NCBI GenBank assembly: GCA_003818505.1
Contig: RPRI01000048.1
Location: forward strand, 1-32,651
From: Desulfobacteraceae bacterium
GTDB taxonomy: Bacteria > Desulfobacterota > Desulfobacteria > Desulfobacterales > RPRI01
DNA: 32,651 nt
Direction of reading: 5' to 3'
In this document: in pieces, positions 7,436 to 14,165 of the stretch
How positions within the stretch are numbered: the first letter of the stretch is position 1
Layout: each line of letters begins with the position of its first letter
Program-made: the position numbers and the translations under genes
The notes under the pieces: model-generated
Told to the model about the DNA's origin: nothing
Databases searched by the model: none
What the model saw: the letters and a program-made list of their open reading frames with translations, nothing else

Positions 7436-8240
7436 TCCTGTCCTCGAAGTCCTTGAAGAAGTTAAGAGCATAACCGGCAAGGGAATCGAATTCATTCAAA
7501 AAGAAAACCTGCCAACCTATGCTGCGCTCCAAATGGCAAGAATAAATATGCCATCTCATCTCATCTATTATAAAAAAGAACACGATGAGATCATCAACCA
7601 TCTTATCGTGCATGAATGTGGGCATCTTCTAAGAACTTTCAAGTGCCCAGAGAATCTAAGGCTCATACCTTACAGCAATCAGAGGTTAAAATATGATGCT
7701 CTTAAAAAAATAGAAAATGAGATCGAAGGCATTAAGAAGATTCTCTCCGAGGATCAAATAGCACATATTATCAATCTCTGGTACGATGGGCTTATCCGGC
7801 AGGTAACTAATTTTCCTCCTGACATAATGATTGAGAAGTGGATTTATAACCAGTTCCCGATGCTCAGATCTCTTCAATTGAAATCGATAAAAAAACAGCA
7901 CGCCGACTCAGTTTCAGGCCTAACGGAAATAGTCCGCAAAATCACACCTTATACCATTCTTTTCGCATCAAACGTGATGAATTATGCTTTCTTTCGTATT
8001 CTAGGCCTGCATATTGGACAGAATTTTACACGTCAATATAGCTCAACTAGTTACATCGGAAAGGGAAAGGAACTTGCGGCCATAACTGAAAAAGATTATA
8101 TAAACAGTCATGAAGGTGATAACATAATGATTGAAAAGTGGGCCAATTATTTGAATATTTCCGATTGGTTCAAATGGCGTGATTTTGAGGATGTTCCTCC
8201 GGATTATGGCAAAGAGACATCGGTGAATAATTCGAAATGA
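7416..8240 (+). CDS. HExxH zinc metalloprotease-like protein (ImmA/IrrE-like)
   Basis: 274 residues from the ATG at 7416, inside the end of the preceding TPR gene; an in-frame start at 7335 would overlap much more and is rejected. The key motif is HLIVHECGHLLR with H66-E67-x-x-H70, the zinc-binding gluzincin motif, in a helical setting like ImmA/IrrE and related COG2856 proteases. The third ligand is not certain. The rest is helical with no signal peptide, so a cytoplasmic protease is expected. ImmA/IrrE proteins cleave repressors to release stress or mobile-element genes; that the same happens here is inference. It is coupled to the TPR gene upstream and followed 35 bases later by the MazG-like gene. 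Confidence 0.68.
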   Translation: MDIQFIDPVLEVLEEVKSITGKGIEFIQKENLPTYAALQMARINMPSHLIYYKKEHDEIINHLIVHECGHLLRTFKCPENLRLIPYSNQRLKYDALKKIENEIEGIKKILSEDQIAHIINLWYDGLIRQVTNFPPDIMIEKWIYNQFPMLRSLQLKSIKKQHADSVSGLTEIVRKITPYTILFASNVMNYAFFRILGLHIGQNFTRQYSSTSYIGKGKELAAITEKDYINSHEGDNIMIEKWANYLNISDWFKWRDFEDVPPDYGKETSVNNSK

Positions 8241-8275
8241 AGAGTATATTTTTCTTCTATTAACCATAATGAATA

Positions 8276-8614
8276 ATGGATGATATCAAAAAAATAATTG
8301 AAGAAATCGTAAAGTTCAGAGATGAACGTGACTGGAAGCAGTTTCACGATTCAAAAAACCTTTCCACCGCAATTTCCATTGAGGCTGCCGAGCTAAATGA
8401 ACTGTTTCTATGGAAAACAGCTGAAGAGTCTGAGCAGGTTGATAAAGCAAGGATCAAAGAAGAACTGGCAGATATCCTGATTTTCTCTCTATTGCTGGCA
8501 CATAAGCACGATTTTAACATTAAGGAAATCATTATAGAAAAGATTTGTAAAAATTCAAAGAAATACCCTGTCGATACAGCAAAAGGGTCGGCCAAAAAAT
8601 ATACTGATTTATAG
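8276..8614 (+). CDS. MazG-like nucleotide pyrophosphohydrolase
   Basis: 112 residues with the all-alpha NTP pyrophosphatase pattern. An N-terminal FRDERDWKQFH segment is followed by SIEAAELNELFLW (the first E-x-x-E pair) and KEELADILIFSLLLAHKHD (the second metal site, E-x-x-D). This matches the short MazG/RS21-C6 (dCTP pyrophosphatase-like) group, which hydrolyses (d)NTPs to the monophosphate and pyrophosphate with magnesium. The C terminus (KYPVDTAKGSAKKYTDL) is the usual tail of this group. It sits between the metalloprotease and the DUF2075 helicase gene, consistent with a role in nucleotide depletion or house-cleaning in a defence or stress module (inference). Confidence 0.88.
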   Translation: MDDIKKIIEEIVKFRDERDWKQFHDSKNLSTAISIEAAELNELFLWKTAEESEQVDKARIKEELADILIFSLLLAHKHDFNIKEIIIEKICKNSKKYPVDTAKGSAKKYTDL

Positions 8615-8686
8615 AGACTTTGTAATTTAAAACATTTGCAAATGGCAACGGAGCTTCAATAATCTGCTTCACTCGGAGCTAAGCTG

Positions 8687-11125
8687 GTGATTGTTTACTC
8701 TTTTACGAAAGCAAAATTTCAAGAAGACGTCATGACAAATGACATCGGCAATATTATTTATGATAGATACAAGGCCGCAACAGGGAGGAAGACAGGAAAG
8801 TCAGAAATAGATTCTTGGATTAACTCACTGCCGTTCATGGATCGCGTATTAGCCGACAACGATATCCCGAGTGACGCAGGAGTTACGATAGAGTTTCATA
8901 TACCGCAATCGTCCAAACGCATCGACTTTATATTGACGGGGACGGATGAGCAAGATCGTGAATCAGTAATTCTTATAGAACTCAAGCAGTGGCAACATGC
9001 GGCTATGACTACGAAAGATGCAATTGTTATAACCAGTTTTCAATACGGAGAAACAGAGACACCACATCCGTCATATCAAGCATGGTCATACAAATGTCTT
9101 CTAGAAGATTTCAACCAGACCGTGCAAGAAGAAAAAATACAGCTTTATCCCTGCGCATATCTTCATAATTATGAGCAAGACAAAGTTATTACCAACGACT
9201 TTTACAGCGAACACATTCAAAAGGCACCACTTTTTCTTAAAGGCGATGCTCTAAAGCTACGCGAGTTCATAAAAACCAATGTTAAATATGGCGATAAAAA
9301 GCAAATCATGTGCCGTATTGATAACGGCAAGTTAAAACCATCAAAGAACCTTGCTGATCATCTTTTGTCCATGCTTAAAGGCAATAAAGAGTTCGTTATG
9401 ATAGATGACCAGAAAGTCGTCTATGAAACTGCCATCAGCTACGCTAAGAAATCTTCCGCAAAAAAGAAAAATGTACTGATAGTCGAGGGCGGTCCTGGTA
9501 CTGGAAAGTCAGTTGTGGCGATTAATTTGCTTGTTGAACTAACAAAAAACAAAGTTGCACAATACGTTACCCGAAACTCGGCACCAAGATTAGTTTACGA
9601 GGCCATGCTCACCAATTCATTTAAAAAATCACGTATATCAAATATGTTCAAAGGCTCGGGCTCTTATTATTCAATGGCAGCGAACAGTTTTGATTGTTTG
9701 ATCGTCGATGAAGCACATAGGCTCAACGCAAAGGGTGGCATATTTAACAATCTTGGTGAAAATCAGATTAAGGAGATAATCAGCGCCAGTAAATTCAGTA
9801 TCTTTTTTATAGATGAAGATCAAAAAGTAACGCTCAAAGATATTGGAGACAAAGAAGAAATTCGCTGTTGGGCAAAAGAACTCAAAGCAAATGTTACCGA
9901 ACTAAAACTTGAGTCGCAGTTTCGATGCAATGGTTCAGACGGATACCTTGCTTGGCTTGATAATACGTTACAGATTCGAAAAACAGAAAACGACACGCTT
10001 AAAGCTAATGAATATGATTTCCGCATAGTTAATAGTCCATCTGAACTGCACAATATTATCCGCGAGAAGAACAAGGAAAAGAACAAGGCTCGATTGGTCG
10101 CAGGTTACTGCTGGAAATGGATAAGCAAGCGCAACCCCCAACTCAAGGATATTGTTTTGGGGGGTTACGAGGCGACGTGGAATCTCGACACCGACGGGCA
10201 AGCTTGGATTATCAAACCCGATTCAGTCAGCGAAGTCGGCTGCATACATACCTGTCAGGGTTTAGAATTAGATTACGTTGGTGTGATAGTTGGCCCTGAC
10301 TTGATAGTACGAAATGGCAAAATCATTTCACAACCCAAAGAGCGAGCCAGCACGGATAAATCAGTTCACGGATGGAAATCTCTTTTTCGAGTAAAGCCAG
10401 ACGCTACAATGGTGCATCTCGATACGATCATCAAAAACACTTACCGAACGCTCATGACCCGTGGACAAAAAGGCTGCTACGCTTACTTTGTTGATGACGA
10501 AACACGGCAATATTTTGAGAAATGCATAGAGACTTCGGCTATCACCAAGGAAATTACCCTTGCTGAAATGCTAACTAAAAAAACTCAAGCATCTGTTATT
10601 CTACCATTCAGGCGATTGTCGCTCAAGGAGGTAAGGCCTTTTGAAAATTGTGTCCCTCTGTATGATCTTAAGGCAGCAGCCGGTGAGTTCAGCGATGAAC
10701 GACAGATTAAGGAACTGTATAATGAGTTAAGTAATGAATATATTTCAGAGCATGACTGGGTTGAGCTCCCCGACGCATTCAGACCAAGGCGTGGGCTCTT
10801 TGTAACCCAGGTTGTTGGTGAATCAATGAATCGCCGTATACCGAATAGAGCCTGGTGTCTCTTCAAATTAGATACTGGAGGTACCCGGCAAGGAAAGGTT
10901 GTACTTGTGCGGCATCGTGAAATTGCCGATACCGATACTGGTGGTCACTATACAGTCAAGGTTTACGAAAGCGAGAAGGAGGAGTTCCCAGATGGAACAT
11001 GGAGACATACCTCCATTATTCTCCGGCCGGATACAACAGCCTCAGGATATGAACAGATTATCCTCAGTGAGGAGCAGGGTGATGAATTGAAGGTGATTGC
11101 GGAACTGGTGGCTGTGCTCGGTTGA
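8687..11125 (+). CDS. Nuclease-DUF2075 helicase-S24 peptidase fusion
   Basis: 812 residues from a GTG with GGAG 8 bases upstream. Its first residues (IVYSFTKAKFQEDV) match usual DUF2075 beginnings. In order there is a PD-(D/E)xK-like region at about 70-105 (RIDFIL then VILIELKQW, giving D80...E98-x-K100). Next come Walker A GGPGTGKS at 268-275, Walker B LIVDEAHR (D341, E342), a Q-F-R motif near 411-413, a HTCQGLELDYVGV motif at about 521-533 and NTYRTLMTRGQKG at 584-595, all superfamily-1-like. A C-terminal S24/LexA-like fold follows, with VVGESM (S713) and HYTVKVYES (K758), giving a Ser-Lys dyad. DUF2075 proteins are predicted ATP-driven nucleic-acid enzymes. The added S24 domain suggests self-cleavage or regulation. 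It is the last gene of the cluster. Confidence 0.82.
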   Translation: MIVYSFTKAKFQEDVMTNDIGNIIYDRYKAATGRKTGKSEIDSWINSLPFMDRVLADNDIPSDAGVTIEFHIPQSSKRIDFILTGTDEQDRESVILIELKQWQHAAMTTKDAIVITSFQYGETETPHPSYQAWSYKCLLEDFNQTVQEEKIQLYPCAYLHNYEQDKVITNDFYSEHIQKAPLFLKGDALKLREFIKTNVKYGDKKQIMCRIDNGKLKPSKNLADHLLSMLKGNKEFVMIDDQKVVYETAISYAKKSSAKKKNVLIVEGGPGTGKSVVAINLLVELTKNKVAQYVTRNSAPRLVYEAMLTNSFKKSRISNMFKGSGSYYSMAANSFDCLIVDEAHRLNAKGGIFNNLGENQIKEIISASKFSIFFIDEDQKVTLKDIGDKEEIRCWAKELKANVTELKLESQFRCNGSDGYLAWLDNTLQIRKTENDTLKANEYDFRIVNSPSELHNIIREKNKEKNKARLVAGYCWKWISKRNPQLKDIVLGGYEATWNLDTDGQAWIIKPDSVSEVGCIHTCQGLELDYVGVIVGPDLIVRNGKIISQPKERASTDKSVHGWKSLFRVKPDATMVHLDTIIKNTYRTLMTRGQKGCYAYFVDDETRQYFEKCIETSAITKEITLAEMLTKKTQASVILPFRRLSLKEVRPFENCVPLYDLKAAAGEFSDERQIKELYNELSNEYISEHDWVELPDAFRPRRGLFVTQVVGESMNRRIPNRAWCLFKLDTGGTRQGKVVLVRHREIADTDTGGHYTVKVYESEKEEFPDGTWRHTSIILRPDTTASGYEQIILSEEQGDELKVIAELVAVLG

Positions 11126-11433
11126 CATTAACTATTATTTATAATTTTGCGACACTCGTCATAACATGCCTCTTCAAATTGCATATTCAAAATCCCTTGT
11201 AAAAATCCTGTTCGGCTTATATCTTACCTATGGATAACAATTTCCGGATAACAAACTGATGCGTATATGCAATGCGTCCAGGACGCACGGGAATTTTGAC
11301 GGGTCTGTTGTAATGCGGGATCAAAAAATCACATTATGCCTGTTTTGTCAATGAATTGTGAAGGAACGTTTAAAAAACATAGAATACGTCAAAAGGGTTT
11401 GATCTTTAGGGATAAATATAAGACAATGTGTTC
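11126..11433. other. Intergenic region with small palindrome and direct repeats
   Basis: No gene is seen. It contains two GGATAACAA direct repeats (11232-11240 and 11246-11254) and a perfect palindrome TGCGTCC-A-GGACGCA (11273-11287). These could be protein-binding sites, but no promoter can be assigned with confidence. Confidence 0.4.
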
Positions 11434-11482
11434 GGATTACCTCCGAAAGAGTTGGTGATCCAGGGTTCAAGGATTGAAGTGA
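11434..11482. repeat. Dispersed repeat, family C, copy 1
   Basis: A hairpin with ends GGATTACC and GGTGATCC (11434-11461) is followed by AGGGTTCAAGGATTGAAGTG. An inverted copy lies at 18220-18280, and the GGGTTCAAGG tail motif recurs at about 12825-12862. Confidence 0.7.
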
Positions 11483-11498
11483 CCGGAAAAAGCTTTCT

Positions 11499-12341
11499 AT
11501 GAAAATTCGGATGGGGAATATGAAGAGGCAGTCCTTTTGCATAACATTAATTATCTTCCTGGCCTTTTTTGCGGGATTGTCTCTTTCCGATGTGGTTGAG
11601 ATAATACAGATACGTTACAGAAGCGCCAATGATGTTCTCGGAATTGTCGAAAAACTGCTGACAAAGGACGGCTCGGTTACGATGGATGAGCGGACAAATT
11701 CACTTGTTGTGAAAGACAGCGAGGAATCGGTCGGCAGAATATTAAAAATCATCTCAACTTTCGATAAAGCGATAGAGATGGCAAAGATCAGGGTGAGGTT
11801 CAATGAGAACGAATCCGAATCGGGCCGCCAGATTGCGGCAGGAGGTTCTCTCCACGGGAAAAACTGGAAAATTTCGTCCGGAACTAAAACGAACGGCGTG
11901 GAAGTTCGTGCAGGGGATGTCTCTAAAAGCAGACAGACCGGATCCGAATATTTTGTGAGCGTTGCTTCGGGAAGTCCTGCCTATATCGTAACCGGCAAAA
12001 GCATCCCGTACAGGGAAAAATGGATGCGTATAGGGGGAAAGCGTGTGCTTGCCGGTGATTCAGTGCACTTTGAGAAAATAGAGACCGGCATTGAAATTAT
12101 CCCTGTAATAGCAGGCGATCATGCCGATATAAGAATCGTTCCGAGAATTTCGGATGGGGGAGGAGAAGGCGGTATCATCCGTTTCTCCGAAGCTTCAACA
12201 AGGATGACGGTTCCTCTTGGAAAATGGGTGACAATAGGCGGCGCGGATCAAAAAGAGAATGAGGTTTTAAACGCCGTCCTGGAAAAGGGAAGCGGAACAC
12301 AGAGCTCTTCTTTTTCAGTTTCCATATTGATTGAAAAATAA
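11499..12341 (+). CDS. Exported secretin-domain protein
   Basis: 280 residues beginning with a basic stretch and a hydrophobic segment, CITLIIFLAFFAGLSLS, typical of a signal peptide. The mature N terminus (VVEIIQIRYRSANDVLGIVE ... DERTNSLVVKDSEESVGRIL) matches the secretin/TonB short N domain (NolW-like, N1) of GspD and PilQ. The C-terminal region (GIEIIPVIAGDHADIRIVPRIS) looks like the start of the secretin beta-barrel domain, but the protein ends soon after. Full secretins are much longer, so this is a short secretin-related periplasmic protein rather than an outer-membrane pore. A second ATG at 11520 is a possible start. No secretion-system neighbours are in the window. Confidence 0.75.
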   Translation: MKIRMGNMKRQSFCITLIIFLAFFAGLSLSDVVEIIQIRYRSANDVLGIVEKLLTKDGSVTMDERTNSLVVKDSEESVGRILKIISTFDKAIEMAKIRVRFNENESESGRQIAAGGSLHGKNWKISSGTKTNGVEVRAGDVSKSRQTGSEYFVSVASGSPAYIVTGKSIPYREKWMRIGGKRVLAGDSVHFEKIETGIEIIPVIAGDHADIRIVPRISDGGGEGGIIRFSEASTRMTVPLGKWVTIGGADQKENEVLNAVLEKGSGTQSSSFSVSILIEK

Positions 12342-12345
12342 TTTT

Positions 12346-12472
12346 GACAGCTTCGTAAAAAGTCATTCTGCTTAAGTTGCGCTTCCTCTTTCGTCATTGC
12401 AGTGTACTTATATGTACGCTTCATTCCTCAAGATTCGCGCGCCTTGCATAATGAGCTTTTTACTTTGCCGTC
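12346..12472. repeat. MITE-like repeat, family B, copy 1
   Basis: 127 bp with imperfect terminal inverted repeats, GACAGCTTCGTAAAAAGTC at one end and AGCTTTTTACTTTGCCGTC at the other. A second full copy in inverted orientation lies at 17328-17453 with most internal positions the same. Lone ends are at 19113-19134 and 28016-28034. It has no coding capacity. Confidence 0.85.
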
Positions 12473-12508
12473 GGGAATGTTGCTTTTTATAATTTTACAG
12501 GAGGTTAC

Positions 12509-12865
12509 TTGAAGAAGCTGAAAGGTTTTCAGAAACAGTATTTAAAAGGATTGGCGCACGGGATCAAGCCGTATGTCTTTATCGGTCAAAAGGGGATAAC
12601 CGAATCTCTTCTGAAATCGTTGGACGAAGCACTCGACACGCACGAACTCATAAAGGTCAGGTTCATCGATTTCAAAGAAAAGGATATGAAAAAAGAGATA
12701 ACGGCTGAAATCGAAAAGCTGGCAGCTTGCGATCATGTCGGCACTATCGGCCATGTTGCCATACTTTACAGGCAGCAGAGGAATCATGAAAAACGGAAGA
12801 TTATAGTTCCTGATGAACAAAGGGTTCAGGGGATCGAGGGTTCAAGGGTTCAAGTGAAAAGGTAA
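12509..12865 (+). CDS. yhbY: YhbY/CRS1 family RNA-binding protein
   Basis: 118 residues starting at TTG 12509 with AGGAGG 4 bases upstream. The single CRM domain shows LKGLAHGIKPYVFIGQKGIT (with the conserved GxxG loop in GQKG), DTHELIKVRF and VGTIGHVAILYRQ. YhbY proteins bind the pre-50S ribosomal subunit and help large-subunit assembly. About 15 residues at the C terminus (RVQGIEGSRVQVKR) come from a GGGTTCAAGG-type repeat and are not part of the family domain, so the ending seems to have been altered by repeat insertion. Confidence 0.93.
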   Translation: MKKLKGFQKQYLKGLAHGIKPYVFIGQKGITESLLKSLDEALDTHELIKVRFIDFKEKDMKKEITAEIEKLAACDHVGTIGHVAILYRQQRNHEKRKIIVPDEQRVQGIEGSRVQVKR

Positions 12866-12871
12866 AAATCC

Positions 12872-13001
12872 CGTCACTCCCGTGAAAACGGGAGTCCAGA
12901 AATATTTGAAAAGACTGGATAGCGCTTAAGCTTTATTGCGTACCCCGCTTTCGCGGGAATGACATAAAAAGGCAAATACGGACTTTTTACGAGATCATCA
13001 A
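12872..13001. repeat. Dispersed palindromic repeat, family A, copy 2
   Basis: Same arms as the copy at 3634-3742 (CGTCACTCCCGTGAAAACGG, then CCCCGCTTTCGCGGGAATGA and a tail GGACTTTTTACGAG), but with about 24 bp of extra sequence (AGCGCTTAAGCTTTATTGCG...) in the middle. It lies between yhbY and tpx. Confidence 0.85.
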
Positions 13002-13034
13002 AAGATGACTACTGCGTAAAAACAGGAGGATGAA

Positions 13035-13559
13035 ATGGAAGAGAGAACAGGATTGGTCACAATGAGAGGGAATCCAATGACGCTTGCAGGACGTGCTTTG
13101 AAAGTCGGAGATAAGGCGCCTGATTTTGAAGCAACCGGCAATGATATGAAACCTGTAAAATTTTCATCATTTTCCGGCAGGGTCTGCGTCATATCGTCGG
13201 TTCCGTCTCTTGATACTCCTGTATGTGACATGGAGACAAGAAGATTCAACAAGGAAGCCGCCGGGCTTGGATCAGATGTTGTTATTCTTACGATCAGCAT
13301 GGATCTGCCCTTTGCACAGAAAAGATGGTGCGGGGCTGCCGGCGTCGACAGGGTGATAACCCTTTCTGATTATAAAACGGCTGATTTCGGGATGGCTTAC
13401 GGTGTTCTGATCAAGGAAATAAAGCTTCTTGCAAGAGCTGTTTTTGTCGCTGATAAAAAAGGGGTGATCCGGTATATCCAGATTGTAAAAGAGGTGGCAG
13501 ATGAGCCTGATTACAGCGCCATATTAGATGCAGTCAAACGACTTGAGGCCTTTGCTTAA
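13035..13559 (+). CDS. tpx: Thiol peroxidase (atypical 2-Cys peroxiredoxin)
   Basis: 174 residues with the Tpx signature PSLDTPVCDMETRRFN holding the peroxidatic cysteine C64, and the resolving cysteine C99 in KRWCGAAG. T61 and R70 fit the peroxiredoxin active site. Tpx reduces hydrogen peroxide and alkyl hydroperoxides using thioredoxin. A strong Shine-Dalgarno (AGGAGG) lies 5 bases from the ATG. The protein is slightly longer at the N terminus than E. coli Tpx. It is probably cytoplasmic and transcribed alone; family A repeat lies just upstream. Confidence 0.96.
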   Translation: MEERTGLVTMRGNPMTLAGRALKVGDKAPDFEATGNDMKPVKFSSFSGRVCVISSVPSLDTPVCDMETRRFNKEAAGLGSDVVILTISMDLPFAQKRWCGAAGVDRVITLSDYKTADFGMAYGVLIKEIKLLARAVFVADKKGVIRYIQIVKEVADEPDYSAILDAVKRLEAFA

Positions 13560-13600
13560 CATCTGCCCTGTTGTCATACAGAGTATGGGTAAATATCTAT

Positions 13601-13627
13601 ACGAATATCGAATATCGAATATTGAAC
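13601..13627. repeat. Short AT-rich CGAATAT palindromic repeat
   Basis: CGAATATCGAATATCGAATATTG here is echoed at 13741-13757 (CGAAATTCGATATTCGG) and 16242-16275. They are all in intergenic gaps of the same region and look like one short dispersed repeat. Confidence 0.5.
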
Positions 13628-13760
13628 TTCCAAGTCCCTCTGTCCTGACATGACAATAACCGGTTGTACAACGCTCTTAGCTTAAAATTTCTGATAAAAG
13701 TCTTTTTTACGCGCGATATCAATTTCCCCGGATCCTTTTTCGAAATTCGATATTCGGCTT

Positions 13761-14045
13761 TCAAGCGACTTTGATTGCGGAGTAAAGCGTCCATATTCCA
13801 ACAGCGACAAAAAAGACTCCGGCGGCTATTTTGATATAGTGTGCGGGAATGAACCTGCTGAAAGCCGTTCCCAGAAGGACTGCGATGAGCGAAGAAAGAA
13901 CGAGAGCGCCTGCGGATCCCAGGAAAACGGCAAGTTTTGAATCGCCGCAATCGGCGGTGAGGCAGAATGTGGCAAGCTGGGTTTTATCCCCCAGTTCAGC
14001 TAAAAAGACCATAATGAATGTGGTCGTCAGTATTTTTATATCCAT
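13761..14045 (-). CDS. Gdt1/UPF0016 (TMEM165-like) cation transporter half
   Basis: 94 residues from the ATG at 14045. Three membrane helices are predicted, the first with FLAELGDKTQLATF, the E-x-G-D-K-T-Q motif that defines the family (cation-coordinating). Single-motif bacterial members of about 90 residues pair to make the two-motif transporter, which moves Mn2+/Ca2+ with protons. A start at 14093 adds 16 residues without a Shine-Dalgarno or any family homology, so I prefer the shorter form. It follows tkt on the same strand with an inverted repeat between. Confidence 0.85.
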   Translation of the reverse strand: MDIKILTTTFIMVFLAELGDKTQLATFCLTADCGDSKLAVFLGSAGALVLSSLIAVLLGTAFSRFIPAHYIKIAAGVFFVAVGIWTLYSAIKVA

Positions 14046-14117
14046 TGAGAGTTTTTCTCCGGTTATGCCGTCGTTTAAAAAGAACTGTAACATTGAAATG
14101 CCGTGACCGGCATAAGG

Positions 14118-14164
14118 AGCCGTAACGAAATGGTCAGAAATGTAATGGTTATTTCGTAACGGCT
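14118..14164. repeat. Perfect 14-bp inverted repeat after tkt
   Basis: AGCCGTAACGAAAT (14118-14131) and ATTTCGTAACGGCT (14151-14164) form a perfect stem with a 19-nt loop, two bases after the tkt stop codon. There is no T-run on either side, so it may be a stability element or processing site rather than an intrinsic terminator. Confidence 0.8.
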
Positions 14165-14165
14165 T

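Noticed and set aside
11232-11254. GGATAACAA direct repeats as a lac-type operator
   Set aside because: They are direct rather than inverted repeats and there is no adjacent regulator or sugar gene; listed only as possible binding sites.
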